This document shows positions 42,805 through 56,085 of a DNA stretch of 64,000 bases, piece by piece; within the stretch, counting starts at the first letter, position 1; every line of letters starts with the position of its first letter. Both the position numbers and the translations under genes were made by a program. This DNA comes from a candidate division SR1 bacterium Aalborg_AAW-1 (GTDB lineage Bacteria > Patescibacteriota > Gracilibacteria > Absconditabacterales > Absconditicoccaceae). The notes beneath the pieces were generated by a model. The model was not told the origin of the DNA. It worked only from the letters and a program-made list of their open reading frames with translations, and did no database searches. Where the stretch lies: contig CP011268.1 of assembly GCA_001007975.1 (NCBI GenBank), positions 434,001 through 498,000 of the forward strand, read 5' to 3'.

Positions 42805-45800
42805 ATGAAAATTTCACGTTATTTCATCTCGTTTGCTTCATTAGCAGTATTAGTACTCTTAGCGGTGCCTGTTGGGAAATTTCCAATTTTTGCACAGACA
42901 AGCAATGAATATCTTCCTAATTATGGTTTGAGTCAAACATGGGAAAACATTACAACAAACTTTATTACTATTCAAGCTACAAAAAAAAGGTGAGACATAG
43001 TACCTGCAGCAGTTTTTTCCTCTCTCCTAAAAGATTTTACTGTTGTTTTCCCTCAACTACCTCAGAGAAATAATTATAGAATAGTGTATGATGTGTGTAA
43101 ATCTCAAGCACAAAAACTAGCAACAACGTATTCATCATTAGATTTTGATATCTTTTTTGATCAGTGTCAGTGACCTCTGAATACTATTATGAAGGAAATT
43201 AATGCAAACTATACCATAAAAGCTATTTCCAAAGCTTCACCTCAATCTTGATCTGCACCTCTTACGGTAACCTTAGATGCAAGATCAAGCACTGATCCAT
43301 CGAATGATACTATTCCATCAAATAATTTTTATCGATATTATAAAAATACAGATGGTGTAGATGTAGTGATTGGAAGGTGAGCTGTTATTAGCTATACGTT
43401 TGAACAAGAAGGTACCTACTATGTTCATTTAACTGCAAAAAGTGCAAACAAACCAACAGAGGGTATTCTTGATGGATCAGCAACAACAATTATCACTGTT
43501 GCGCCTGAAATTGCCAACCTTGTTGTGTATGCAAATGGGAAAAGACTGCAAGAAAAAACTTATACGAAGATAGGAACAACAGAAGCAAGAAATGGTGTTG
43601 TTTTTGATGGTTCTGCTACGCTACCAAAATGAGGTAGAGAAATTCTTTCTCATTCTCGAGAAATAGTAGGCGCAAATGGATATAAATATACTTCTAACAC
43701 TGTAGAATGAAGACCAGGAAATCTTACTCAACAACTTCCTGATAATGGAAGCTACACTATTAAACTTTCATTGACGGATAATGAAAACAATACTATTGTA
43801 AAAACATTTTTGGTCGCTGTATCTGATCCTATTGCTATCATCAAACAAAATCCAGAAACCATTACTACTACAACGCAAGTTTCCTTCGATGCTTGAGCAT
43901 CCTATTCTATTAATTCGCGTATTAAGAGATATAATTGGGAGATATATAATGATAAGTGAGATAGAGAAGTAGTTTCTCAACAGAAAACAGTCACTCATAA
44001 GTTTACGAAACCAGGCTCATACACGGTAAAACTCACGGTTACTGATGAATTAAACGAAATTAATACAGAGACAAAAACTATTGAAGTAGAATCAACCCCA
44101 CCACAGGCTCAATTTACTATTACTCCTCGTTTGGATTGGGAACATCCTTCACAGTTTGTCCTAGATGCGACTTCAAGTTTTGATGTTGATGTCTCAGCAG
44201 AACTTGATGCGCTGACGTATGAACGATCATTTAGTAATCCTTCTCTTACAAAAGTAGAACAAACGTATGATAATGGTCAGTCTATTGTTGCTTCTTTTAA
44301 TGAACCTTGAAAACATGTTGTTACTCTGACTTTAAAAGATAGTTTTGGTAAGATAAGTGTACTCAAGAGAGATATTGATGTAAAGTCGTCTCTTCGTCCC
44401 ATTATTCTTGTTAATCCAAGAGCAAATTCTCGAGGAAATACAACAAGATTTATGGTTACTTCAAATATTGAAATATTAAATTATGAACGAGATTTTGGAG
44501 ATGGGCAAAAAGAAATTGTCAGTACTTCTAATACAACACATATCTACAAAACGTCTGGGGTTTATAATGTCAAACTTACTGCTACTGATAAGAGAGGAAA
44601 TACAAATAGTATTAGTACTATGGTGTTCGTGGGTAATAAAGATATGCCTATAGGTGCATATACTATTCTCAATAGTAGACAAAATATTCTCAGAGCTGAT
44701 CAAAAGTGTAATGAAAAAGATGCCTATCTTATTAAAAGATGAGAAAAATTCTCTATCAATACGAATGAATCTGTGAATACAAAAGGAGTAAGGGCGTGAC
44801 TATTATTTTATTTTACGCCTCAGAATGATGAAATTTATAAATCGACAAATTTCTCTTATTCATTTAGAAACGTATGATGCCAAAAAATAGATATTCTTGT
44901 AGAAGATACCTTAGCTGGTAAGACTGATACACAAACGGTATGGTTTTCTGTAGTGAATAATCTTCCTAAATTAGATAGTATTGGTATGTTTTTCCCTCAA
45001 TTTGGTAATGAAGTAGGTATAGGACTGAATCAATCTGCAAAAGATAATGTATTTAATCCTCAAAAATACAACCAACTTACCGTAAAAGTAACAGCTAATA
45101 ATGCGAAAGATATGGATGGTAGTATTAGTCAATACGTATGGTATTATTATAAAACTGATGATCCTACAAAAATAATTAGTATTAAGTCTACTCCTGGCAA
45201 TGTGCCATATACATTCTTTAGTATTGATACAAAAGATCCTTTATTATGATGATGAAATATTACCTTTGGAGTGAAATTGATCGATAATGATGCAGGAGAG
45301 ATGTATAGTGAACAAATAGTGTGACAAGGTCCTACGTTTTTCATGCCACCGTGTACAACAGCGGGTCTTTGTGATCAGGCTATGGATGTCCCTATTGTTA
45401 CCCTTACGACAGATAAGACAGATATTTCTGTAGGTGATACGGTCAAGTTTGTTACGAAAGCAAGAACATTATCGAATAGACCAGATTTTGATTGACAAAG
45501 AGTAGTGAGATATGATTTTGATGGTGATGGTACATGGGATCTTACGACAAAAGCATTAGAAGTAGAGTATGTCTATACAAAACCTTCAGATGGAATGATG
45601 CCTAGTGTAGAAGTAACTTATAGAAAGAATACGGTAAAGGCTTTATGACCAGAAATTACGATCAAAAAAGATCTCAAAGTGAAATTAGAATCAGCAATTC
45701 AAGATAAAACAGTATATTTGAGAGATTATAGTTATGGTGATATTTCCAAGAAAGAGGTGTGTTTTGATCTCACCAGAGAGTGTAAAACAAATAATAATGA

Positions 45801-47013
45801 GCCATTCTTATCATATAGGTATGAAACATATGGAGAGAAAACTATAAAATATACTATTTATGATAATTATTGAAATAAAGCGGTTGGTTTGATTGTTGTA
45901 GATCTAAAAGCTCCAATATTGACATGATCAATCCTTGATCTTATATCGATACCAAAATCTACTATCAATGATCAATGAAGATATGTTATTTCGATAGCTA
46001 ATGATCAACAAAACAAAGTCTTTATCAATGCTAAGTATGCTGGTGATGGTACATGTTTCATTGATAAGGATATTAATGATGATTCTAATTATGATGGTAA
46101 GACAGACAATGACAAAGATATCCTTTGTAATTCCCCTAAATATATTGAATTAGATCCTTATACTGATGAGATTAATGGAAGAGTCATCTATTCAGGTCAA
46201 GACAATACTCTTATTGGTCACGGTATTGTGTTCAAATTTACTGAACAGACTGTAGCGATGACACAGTCACAAAAACAACAGTATAATAAAATTCTTAATC
46301 TTATGAAATCTCTTCCAAGTGCTAACGATGATCAAAAATATATCAAAACACTTCTTCAGGAAATGGCAGATAATGTAAAAATAAATAAAAATCAAACAGA
46401 AACTATTATCAATCTGAGAGTATTTCTAGAAAGCACAAAAGCAGGTCTGACCGATGCTCAATTACAAAGTATACAAGATCTTATTAAAGAATTTGAAACA
46501 AGTGATACCATAGCATTCGATGGAGGTACTATTGTTGATCAAGTAAGACAATTCTTGATAGATTATGCTCCATGACAGTCAATGAAAACACAAATTTCTG
46601 ACGCATTTGGAGTTATCCAAGCATTACCAGAGCCTGCTGCCCAACCGGAAGTAGTGAAAACACAATTAGCTCTTATTGGTCAAATCTTCCAAGATAATTC
46701 TGTTACAGCTCTCGAATCTCAAAACCCATGAAATGAAGAAAAAATTATTAGAGATGATATCGAGACACAGATTACACCAAGAATTTGTGAAGTTCTCAAT
46801 TATTATGAGATAGTTTCTGAAAAATGTCCAAATGCTGATAATATCGCTACAACAGATTCTTCATGACAGACAAGTGTTATGGGTACAGTTCTTAAATGGG
46901 TAGCTATTGTTGTTGGTGTGTTATGATGAATTTTCTTGCTTATTGTTATCTTCTTTGCTGTGAAAGCAAGATTACAACAAAGCGCTGATGAGACTGCTCC
47001 TCCATCTACATAA
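42805..47013 (+). CDS. giant exported PKD-repeat surface protein
   Basis: 1402 residues with a signal peptide (about 1-31, ending IFAQ) and a C-terminal membrane helix (about 1358-1385) followed by KARLQQ, so it is anchored with a large outside part. Repeated PKD-type beta domains are visible by their core motifs: VTLDARSSTDPSN, VSFDAGASYS, FVLDATSSFDVD, NYERDFGDGQ, VKFVTKARTL with YDFDGDGTWDLTT, each followed by a HxYKxxGxYxVxLTxxD-type strand. A helical region (about 1145-1260) precedes the anchor. Such proteins serve in adhesion. It is rich in UGA glycines. Its stop lies 13 bp from the convergent uvrB stop. Confidence 0.8.
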
Positions 47014-47036
47014 TAAAAAAAGAAGACTAATCTTCT
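47014..47036 (-). terminator. terminator coinciding with the uvrB 3' end
   Basis: Stem AGAAGA / TCTTCT around the uvrB TAG, then a minus-strand T-run. Confidence 0.6.
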
Positions 47037-48637
47037 TCTCTCAATGACTCTCCTGGCTCTGATTCTTGATAACCATCTAAGAATTTGGTCAGGTGAGGTT
47101 TTTTTGTAAGTAAGGTATCAACACTTTTAATCAGATAGTCGTAGTCTCCAGATTTGGGATAGACGCTCACCAGTGGGTCAAGTAATCCCGTAGGACGAAT
47201 AATTTGTTCAACAACTCCATTGGTAAGTTCTAATTCGTATGGGGCAGGAGTTGCTGATACAAAGAGCGCTTTCGCATGCAATTTTCTTTTTGCTTCCAGA
47301 GAGAGAGTATGGTTTTTTTGCACATCTGTTGGTATCTTAAAAAGATTATTACGATAGGTTTGATAGTCATAGACTTTTTGTTCTATTTCACTGAGAGGAA
47401 TTTCTAGATCACGATCAGCATCTGTTTTGAGTTTGATTTTTTTAGATAAAACAGATTGTACACTATCTGATCGGTCCATCATGACTTCTAGTTCTTCAAA
47501 ACGTATAGGTCTATGATCGACAGCTGATGGAAGACGGAATCCATGGGTGACAAGACTTGCTTTACGTGCAGTATCCGCTTTGGGCATTGCCATAAGTTGA
47601 GGAAGTGTCATATGTGATTCATCGACGATGAGAAGAAAATCATCTGGTAGATAATCAAAAATAGTGTAGGGTACCTGACCCGGAAGACGTCCATCGAAGT
47701 ACGGTGAATAGTTTTCGATACCGTTGACGAATCCTGTTTCACGGATCATTCTGACATCATATTCTACTCTTTTGCGTAGTCTCTGAGCTTCGACAATATG
47801 TCCACTCTTGTCGAGATCATCTGCACGTGCATTCATTTCTAAGAGCATATTATCAAGAATACTATTGAGATCTTCCACATTCTGTAAATACTGTGTCGCA
47901 GGCCATATAATTGCTTTGTCTATTTTTCCTCTGTCTTCAAAACTCACCGCATCTTTGAGTTGAATAAATTCTAGTTTCTCTTCATCGAAAAAACAACGAT
48001 AGACTTGTCTATCAGTACTAGAATAAATATCTAATCTTTCTCCCTGAAAATCAAAGGTTCCTGGCTCTATTTTAGAAGCAACAGGTTCATATCTCATCTG
48101 GATAAGTTTCTTTTTGAGCTCTTTAAAGTCATACTCTTGTCCTACTTTTAGTAAAAGACTATGATCAGCAAAAAATTCTTTCTGACCCAAACCATAGAGA
48201 GAAGAAGCAGATGCAACGATGATCACATCATCACGTGAGAGAAGTGAAGCTAGAGTAGCTAATCTATACATTTCTATCTCTTCGTTGACCGTTGCTTCTT
48301 TTTCTACATAGAGATCTTTACTCGCTACATAAGCTTCTGGTTGGTAGTAGTCAAAGTAGGACACAAAATAGTGTACGGCGTTGTTAGGAAAAAAGTGTTT
48401 AAATTCCGTTGCAAGTTGAGCTGCAAGTGTTTTGTTGTGTGATATAATAAGGGTTGGTTTTTGAAGTTTTTGGATAACATTAGCCATAGTAAAAGTCTTA
48501 CCTGTTGCAGTAGCTCCCATGAGAGTAACGGCTTTTTCTCCGTTTGCAAAAGCATCGATAATCTCCTGTATCGCTTGTGGTTGATCTCCGGCTGGAGCAT
48601 AATCAGATTTGAGTTGAAAATCTTTATGTTCTATCAT
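47027..48637 (-). CDS. uvrB: UvrB, truncated before its last helicase domain
   Basis: 536 residues, against roughly 660-680 in the family. UvrB verifies DNA damage in nucleotide excision repair. Present: Walker A GATATGKT (41-48), the damage-probing hairpin region VSYFDYYQPEAYVASKDLYVEK, DESH, and RPTGLLDPLVSV. Missing: the helicase motifs V and VI (normally GINLLREGLD and QTIGRAARN) and the C-terminal UvrC-binding domain. The end is an acidic tail (YQESEPGESLREED), with a terminator built around the TAG. No UGA occurs among about 24 glycines, unlike neighbouring genes. A functional short form, a broken allele or an assembly error are all possible. Confidence 0.85.
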   Translation of the reverse strand: MIEHKDFQLKSDYAPAGDQPQAIQEIIDAFANGEKAVTLMGATATGKTFTMANVIQKLQKPTLIISHNKTLAAQLATEFKHFFPNNAVHYFVSYFDYYQPEAYVASKDLYVEKEATVNEEIEMYRLATLASLLSRDDVIIVASASSLYGLGQKEFFADHSLLLKVGQEYDFKELKKKLIQMRYEPVASKIEPGTFDFQGERLDIYSSTDRQVYRCFFDEEKLEFIQLKDAVSFEDRGKIDKAIIWPATQYLQNVEDLNSILDNMLLEMNARADDLDKSGHIVEAQRLRKRVEYDVRMIRETGFVNGIENYSPYFDGRLPGQVPYTIFDYLPDDFLLIVDESHMTLPQLMAMPKADTARKASLVTHGFRLPSAVDHRPIRFEELEVMMDRSDSVQSVLSKKIKLKTDADRDLEIPLSEIEQKVYDYQTYRNNLFKIPTDVQKNHTLSLEAKRKLHAKALFVSATPAPYELELTNGVVEQIIRPTGLLDPLVSVYPKSGDYDYLIKSVDTLLTKKPHLTKFLDGYQESEPGESLREED

Positions 48638-48699
48638 AAGGATGATGATAGGGATTTAGAGAACGAAAACAATGAAAAAATACTATTTACAATTACTCT

Positions 48700-50967
48700 C
48701 TAACCCCAACTAATGTTTCCACCTAAACTTGATTCTGCTGGCTTGTCTTCTTTTTTAGGTGCTGGTTTTGGAATTGATGAGTGTTGTGGTTGAGGTTGTC
48801 TTGGTGTTGATGATCATTCAGATTTCATACTCAGGCTTACTTTTTCTCTATCCAAATCGATCTCTAAGACACGAACTTCGATACTCTGTCCAAGACTTAC
48901 AATATCCATAGGATGAGCGACATAACGATCAGCCATCTGTGATTTGTGCACAAGCCCATCATTGTGTAGTCCAATATCGACAAAGGCTCAGAAATCCGTA
49001 ATGTTTCTTACTACTCCTTGGAGTTTGTCGCCAATTTTGAGATCTTTGAGATCCATGATATTTCCAGCAAATACTGGTGGATCAAGATCATCACGAGGAT
49101 CACGACCTGGTGCTTGTAGTTCTTTGATGATGTCTTCTAGTGTTGCTTCACCTATATTATAAGTGATTGCAAGATTACTGATATTCATGTTATTGATGTC
49201 GAGTGGTAGTGACAATTTTTTCTTGTCGATATGTCGTTCGCCTTTTATCATATCATACACTTTACTATACATCTCTGGATGGATACCTGTCGCGTCGAGT
49301 GGTTCTTTACCGTCGATAATGCGTAGAAATCCTACTGCTTGTTCATATGCTTTTGGTCCCAGTCCTTTAACTTTTTTGAGTTGTGCTTTGCTGGTAAAGG
49401 GACCATTCTCGTCACGATAGATGACAATATTCTTCGCAATTGTAGGTGTAAGACCAGCGATATATTGTAAGAGGGTATAACTAGCAGTATTGACATCAAC
49501 TCCGACTCCGTTTACGATATCTTCTACTTTTTCATCCAATTTTTGATTCAATAATTTCTGATCGACATCGTGCTGATATTGTCCAACTCCGATGGCTTTG
49601 GGTTCAACCTTTGTCAATTCTGCAAGCGGATCTTGTACTCTATGTCAGATACTGATTGCACCTCTGACCGTCACATCGAGATCAGGATATTCTTCTTGAG
49701 CAAGTTTACTAGCTGAGTAGACGGATGCTCCTGCCTCACTGACGACCATATAATCGACTTTAAGCTTATTTTTTTTGATCACTGTATCGACAAAACTCGA
49801 CGATTCACGAGATGCAGTACCATTACCGATGACGATGAGATTGATACCATATTGAGCGATAAGATCGAGAATCTTTTTTTCAGATCATACGAAATCTTCT
49901 TGTGGTGCTGTCGGATAGATGACATCTTTCGCAAGGAATTTTCCTGTACTGTCCATGACGGCGAGTTTACATCCTGTACGGAATCCTGGATCGAATCCAA
50001 GCACTGTCTTTCCTCTTACTGGTGGTGTCATGAGCAACTGTTTGAGATTCTCTCAGAAGAGTTTAATCGCAGCTTCGTCTGATCGTCTTTTTTTATCGCT
50101 TCTGAGTTCTCTATCCAGCGATGGGATGAACAATCTCTTGAGACCGTCTTCGATCGCTTGCATGAGGTAGTCGACAAGATTACTAGCTTGTTTAGGTACA
50201 AAAAACTGAGAGGCTGACTCGGTGAGTGTTTCCATTGGCCATTGAAGTCAGACTGATAGTTGCTTTTCATCTTCGGCACGAGCGACTGCCAAGTATGCAT
50301 ATGATGGCATATCTGCAAGTGGTTTGCTGTAGTCTCCGTAGATTTTGTAGACACCATTTGGATCAAATGTTTTGGTAGCTTTGGTTGCGAGTTTGATAGT
50401 ATTACTAAGTTTATTTCTGATCGTATCTCTGAGATCTGCGTGATCTGATACTTCTTCAGCTATGATATCCATCGCTCATTGGATAGCTTCTTGTGATGTA
50501 GACACGGAAGTTTTTTTATCGCCTGTGTCGACTACATACTTCTCAGATTCTCTTTCAAATTCGCTTTTACTAAGTTGACAGAGTTTCAACACTTCTGATA
50601 ATGGTCATAATCCTTTTGCTTTTGCTATACTCGCTTTGGACATTTTTTTCTCCTTGTAAGGTCTGTAGATATCCTCCAACTTTGCCAAGGTAGTCGCTGC
50701 TATGATCTGAGAGCGAAGTTCGTCAGTCAACAACCCTTTTTCATCGATCAGACGGATAATGTCAGCCTTACGTGCTTCAAGATTCTTGGTGTAAGTGTAG
50801 ATATCGTGGAAGTCACGAAGTTGTTCGTCAGTTGCTCCTTCAGTGAGCTCTTTACGATAACGCGCAATAAATGGTACTGTATTTCCTTCATCAAGAAGTT
50901 CGATGATCGTCTCCACTATAGAGAGTTTGAGTCAAGTTTTCTGTGCGATCAGTTGGGCAAGAGACAT
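48700..50967 (-). CDS. tex: Tex-family S1 RNA-binding protein
   Basis: 755 residues. Tex proteins are transcription-associated nucleic-acid binders. The N-terminal VPFIARYRKELTEGATDEQLRD and the YqgF-like core VLGFDPGFRTGCKLAVMD are family blocks. A helix-hairpin-helix region follows (ASYTLLQYIAGLTPTIAKNIV, KKVKGLGPKAYEQ), then the S1 domain [26 protein letters not shown]. A proline-rich tail ends with GGNISWG. A few glycines are UGA. It lies 62 bp upstream of uvrB on the same strand. Confidence 0.93.
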
Positions 50968-51033
50968 GAGTTCTGATTGGTGGTAATAAAAATCATTACC
51001 TATAAGTATAGTGATTTGTGAAGTACTTTGCAA

Positions 51034-51060
51034 AGAAAAAAACTCCCACAAGGTGAGAGT
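51034..51060 (-). terminator. minus-strand terminator, copy 1 of a repeated element
   Basis: Minus-strand stem ACTCTCAC / GTGGGAGT with a 3-nt loop and a T-run. Positions 51026-51048 are identical over 23 bp to 52623-52645. Confidence 0.8.
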
Positions 51061-51092
51061 GATATGAAAAAAGCACTACAATATAAAGAATG

Positions 51093-51902
51093 CTATTTTT
51101 TGAACAAAAGGGTTTCTATCAATTCGTTCTCTGGAAAGGAACCAATTCAGAGATCAATAATACTAAAACCTTGTCTATTGTCGTAGAAGACATTTGATTT
51201 TCATCATGAAATATCTAGGGAAAGTCATAGATCTCTCATCTCTGCGATAGCATCCCAAAATGCTTTGTAGTGGTTGGCTGGTATATGATTTTTTTCATCA
51301 GAAGAGAGTTGTAGAATAGGTTTCCCCATTGCTCTTTGTTGTACTTGATAGACATTTTCTTCTAATTCTACTATTTGTAGAGTTTTTTTGATTACTGTCG
51401 ATTGTATCTTGTCTTTGTAGAGAATGAGTCTACTCGCATCATCATATCCTCGAGCTGATTTTCTTGCGACAAATTTTTCTCATAGGAGGAATACTCATTT
51501 ATTATTTGATCATCCATCAGAAATATTTTCTCCTAGTTGGGAGAGATTGGTGAAAATTTGTTCTTGCGATATTCAGGCAATATCTTGTTGAACTTGTAAT
51601 TCTCTGATTTGTTTTTCTAATTTATATCTTGGATTATCAGTCACATCCCAAGGTAAAAGATCTTTCACTTGTTTTGTATATTCTTCTCCTGAGATAGTTT
51701 TATTTTTATATTTTTGAAAAATCTCTTTTCTTTTCTCTTCTGCTTCAGCTTCCAGATATTTTATATCCGTTACTTGTTCTTGGAGTTTGGATATACGATC
51801 TTGAAAATTATCCTCTGATAAGATATTCAATATATTCTCAGAAATTTTATTTTCTTGTTTTCCCTGATTATTGGGTAATATTTCTAGTTGTTCTCTTCCC
51901 AT
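51093..51902 (-). CDS. coiled-coil protein with kinase-like C-terminal domain
   Basis: 269 residues with eight or so UGA glycines. Residues 1-110 form a charged coiled coil (KLQEQVTDIKYLEAEAEEKR, KYKLEKQIRELQVQ). The C-terminal part suggests a compact protein-kinase-like fold: GEKFVARKSARGYDDASRL (a lysine after a glycine turn), VQQRAMGKPILQL (hinge-like), SLDISGGKSNVFYDN (resembling the catalytic loop) and GFSIIDLGIG (resembling the metal-binding DFG). The usual HRD is not present. The target is unknown. Confidence 0.5.
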
Positions 51903-51965
51903 AAAGAATTATTGACTCTAAAATAATCTCTCTCCATTATATACAAAAAAATATTCCTGTCAAAA

Positions 51966-52595
51966 TTATGACATCAATTCGTCAAAATTATGAATAATAT
52001 CTTGAGGATTGATATCCGTTTGTTTCTTGTTTCTTTGGATTCGTTTTGCTTGTAGTCATAGAGACAGAGGAGTAAGATAGTCATATTTCGGATTGTCTCA
52101 GATCATGGTCATCTTATCCTTATGTATGCCTTTGCTCTGTAGAAAGTTGATCGCAAGCTCGTATGATGCAGGTTCTGGTTTCTTATAACCGATATCACAA
52201 GAAAACAATACCTTGAATATTATATCATGATAGTGTCTATATGGTTCGATAATGAGTTCTTCGATATTTTGTTTATAGTCTGCTGAGAGATTGCTGAGTA
52301 TACAAAAAGGAATATTCTGACCTATACAGTGTTTGATTATCCTCTGTGCGTCATCATAGAGTGTTGTTTTATCTTTTTGTAAGGAGTTGATAATATGTGA
52401 TTGGGTTATAGTGTCAATATGTCAAAAACTATCAGAAGCAAGATGCTCTTGTATACTTGTTGGTGTTGTCATGAGACGATCTATTCGATAATATCTTTCA
52501 TTTGCTTTGATGGTTTGTAAAAATTCCTTTGCTCAGCTGTTTGAGATAGGATGAACAAGCGTACCATAACAATCGAAAATATATCAGTGATTCAT
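51966..52595 (-). CDS. HAD-superfamily hydrolase
   Basis: 209 residues. Motif I is IFDCYGTLVHP (a Cys replaces the usual second-Asp-plus-one position, and DxYGT is typical of haloacid-dehalogenase-like enzymes). Motif II is FCILSNLS. The motif III lysine is in GYKKPEPASYELA and motif IV is MIGDNPKYD. The predicted product is a cytoplasmic phosphatase or dehalogenase of unknown substrate. UGA glycines include the one in MIGDN. Confidence 0.85.
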
Positions 52596-52622
52596 ACGTT
52601 GATGATATTGATTAGTAAGAAT

Positions 52623-52656
52623 CTTTGCAAAGAAAAAAACTCCCATAAGTGAGAGT
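52623..52656 (-). terminator. minus-strand terminator, copy 2 of a repeated element
   Basis: Minus-strand stem ACTCTCA / TGGGAGT with a G-U pair and a T-run. It follows the malic enzyme stop and shares 23 identical bp with copy 1. Confidence 0.8.
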
Positions 52657-52668
52657 AATATGAAATTT

Positions 52669-53814
52669 TTATCCAACTTTTTTCACTGCTTCAGCAACAA
52701 TAGTAGCGACCTGTTTGTCGAGAGGGTTTGGGATGATTTCATCTACTGTAGGATTGTCGACATAATTTGCGATAGCGATAGCAGCAGCGAGTTTATGATC
52801 ATCCGTGATCTGCACAATACGACCATCGAGGATACCACGGAACAGTCCTGGAAAGACTAATACATTATTCAACTGATTCGGATAGTCAGATCTTCCTGTG
52901 GCTATGATAGCAGCTCCAGCTTGTCTAGCTACCTCAGGATTGACTTCAGGAGTAGGATTCGAGAGAGCAAAGATGATAGGATCTGGATTCATCGATTTGA
53001 TATCATGCGCAGACAGGTCATCCACCTGTCCACTCACTCCGATAAAGATATCTGTACCTGATATGATGTCAGATAGTTTTCCTTTTTTATTCTCTTTATT
53101 GAGATAGGTGAGTGATTCTTTGTAGCTGTTGAGACCATCTCTTCCTTCATAGATAGCTCCTTTGCTGTCGATCATGATGATGTCAGTTGAACCGTAGAGA
53201 GCAAGGAGTTTTGTGATCGCAATACCCGCAGCGCCAGCACCAGAGACTACTATTTTACTTGTTGTTATATCTCTGTTGGTGATCTTGAGTGCATTGATAA
53301 GACCAGCTAAGACTACGATAGCTGTACCATGTTGGTCATCATGGAACACAGGAATATTGAGTTTTGCCTTGAGTTGTTCTTCGATAGTGAAACATTCAGG
53401 GGCTTTGATGTCCTCCAAATTAATTCATCAGAAGCTTGGCGCGATATTAATAATGGTTTCTACTGTTTTATTGATGTCTTGATATTCCAAAACAATAGGT
53501 ACTGCATCTACATTTCAGAACTCTTTGAAAAGAATAGATTTCCCTTCCATGACAGGAAGTCCAGCGATTCCTCCAATATTTCCTAGACCAAGGACAGCGG
53601 TCCCATCTGATACAACAGCAACGCTATTGTTTTTCCAGGTATAGTCATAGGCTGTCTCAGGATCTTTTTGAATTTCTAGACATGGTGCAGCTACTCCAGG
53701 CGAATAGTAAGTAGACAAATCTTGACGTGTGTCAAGTGGTACTTTGCTATGAATAGCAAGTTTTCCTTTGTATTCTTTATGTTTGGCGAGTGATTGTTCG
53801 TATATAGTCGACAT
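52669..53814 (-). CDS. NAD(P)-dependent malic enzyme
   Basis: 381 residues. It decarboxylates malate to pyruvate. N-terminal YSPGVAAPCLEI, the VSDGTAVLGLGNIGG block, PVMEGKSILFKEFG, the metal motif VFHDDQHGTAIV and the Rossmann loop VVSGAGAAGIAI are all present. IFALSNPTPEVNPE and ATGRSDYPNQLNNVLVFPG complete the site. It is the short bacterial form without a phosphotransacetylase domain. UGA glycines at FKEFG and APSFGG. Confidence 0.94.
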
Positions 53815-53871
53815 ATAATAGTGAGTTATCAGTTAAAAGTTGAGAGTGAATATTTTCATTGCTCATTATTT

Positions 53872-54879
<1,008 letters not shown>

Positions 54880-54970
54880 GGTGAAGGATGTGAAGCTTAA
54901 ATATTAAAAATTATATTTTTTATTATATACAAATTCTACTTCTACTACAATATATTTTCTTTATTAAGTT

Positions 54971-55537
54971 TTAATTTCAAGCACTACTTACTCATTTTTC
55001 AAATGCTTTGAGATGATTACGACTTCATTGAAGAAGTTTGTTGAGTACTGCTTGTATATCAGGATAGTTTATAAAGGAGGGTAGTATCTTTTCTATATCA
55101 GCTATATCTTTCTGTTCGATAGCTATTCCTACTTTTATTGCTTCTTGTGGACTTTGTTTACCTTGTGTGAGCAGGGTGTGGTAGAGTTCTGTAAGTTCTG
55201 GATCGCTAAACGCTCCAATACTGTCCTGAGTAGGATCTGTTATGCTATATTTTTGTAAAAGTTGGGTCATAAGTGATTTATGTTGTGCTTCTGATTTTGG
55301 TATGTTAATAAATTGTTTATTATTTCGCTTTTCTCCAAGTGTAGTATAGACATCATGTGCTAGTTTTTCTTCTTCAATAAGATAATTAAGTTGTGTGACT
55401 TGTTCTTCATTGAGTTTCGTAGTTGGCGATGATATATTGTTGTTTTCTATCTGTTCCATTCATGGTTGATATAGTGTACATCATGTCAATAAAATGACAC
55501 TTGCAATACTGAGTGATGTGAGAAGTAAATGTTTCAT
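54971..55537 (-). CDS. DUF2202 (ferritin-like) lipoprotein
   Basis: 188 residues. The N-terminal signal ends in a lipobox, ILLTGC, with its glycine written UGA. The mature part has the DUF2202 helices: LNEEQVTQLNYLIEEEKLAHDVY, then SEAQHKSLMTQLLQKY, and IEQKDIADIEK, with the Glu/His spacing of ferritin-like metal sites. The family function is unknown; the metal site is inferred. It has 167 bp upstream, so probably its own promoter. Confidence 0.75.
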
Positions 55538-55704
55538 GAGTATAAGTAATTATAAAGTAAAATTTATGATACCATCTTTGTTAATGAAATTTATATTGTC
55601 TCTAAATAATATAAAGAACATCTATGTTAAGATAATAACATACGAATATTATATATTTACCTTAAATTAAACTTATATCACTAATATATTCAAAATAGAG
55701 TTTT

Positions 55705-56085
55705 TTATTGTACAATTTGTACATTTTTGAGATCATTCATTCCTCCTCCATCGATAATATTTGTAAATCCTTGTGATTTGAGTTCAGTAAGTGCAAGTGC
55801 GCTACGACGACCAGAGCGACAGTAGACAATGAGCGGTTGGTCTTTTGGTAAATTTGAAGTCTGACCTGCTTGGATTGTTCAGAGTGGGAGATGTATCGCT
55901 CCTGAGACATGACCAGCTGCTCGTTCATCATTTTCACGGACATCAACATAGAGAGAGTCAGAATAATTGTTTTGAGATTTATTAGTCGATGTTGATGTTG
56001 GTCATGTGACGGTTGTGCTTGATCCACATCATCAAAGAATAAGGAGTAATGCAAAGAAGCTTGTTAGTATGAGTTTGTTATTCAT
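55705..56085 (-). CDS. rhodanese-domain lipoprotein
   Basis: 126 residues. The signal ends LLILGGCGSS, a lipobox in which both glycines are UGA. The rhodanese domain follows: YVDVRENDERAAGHVSGAIH, IVYCRSGRRSALA (active Cys89, loop CRSGRR) and a final GFTNIIDGGGMNDL. It would handle persulfide sulfur outside the membrane. It overlaps the preceding rhodanese-like gene by 8 bp. Confidence 0.88.
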
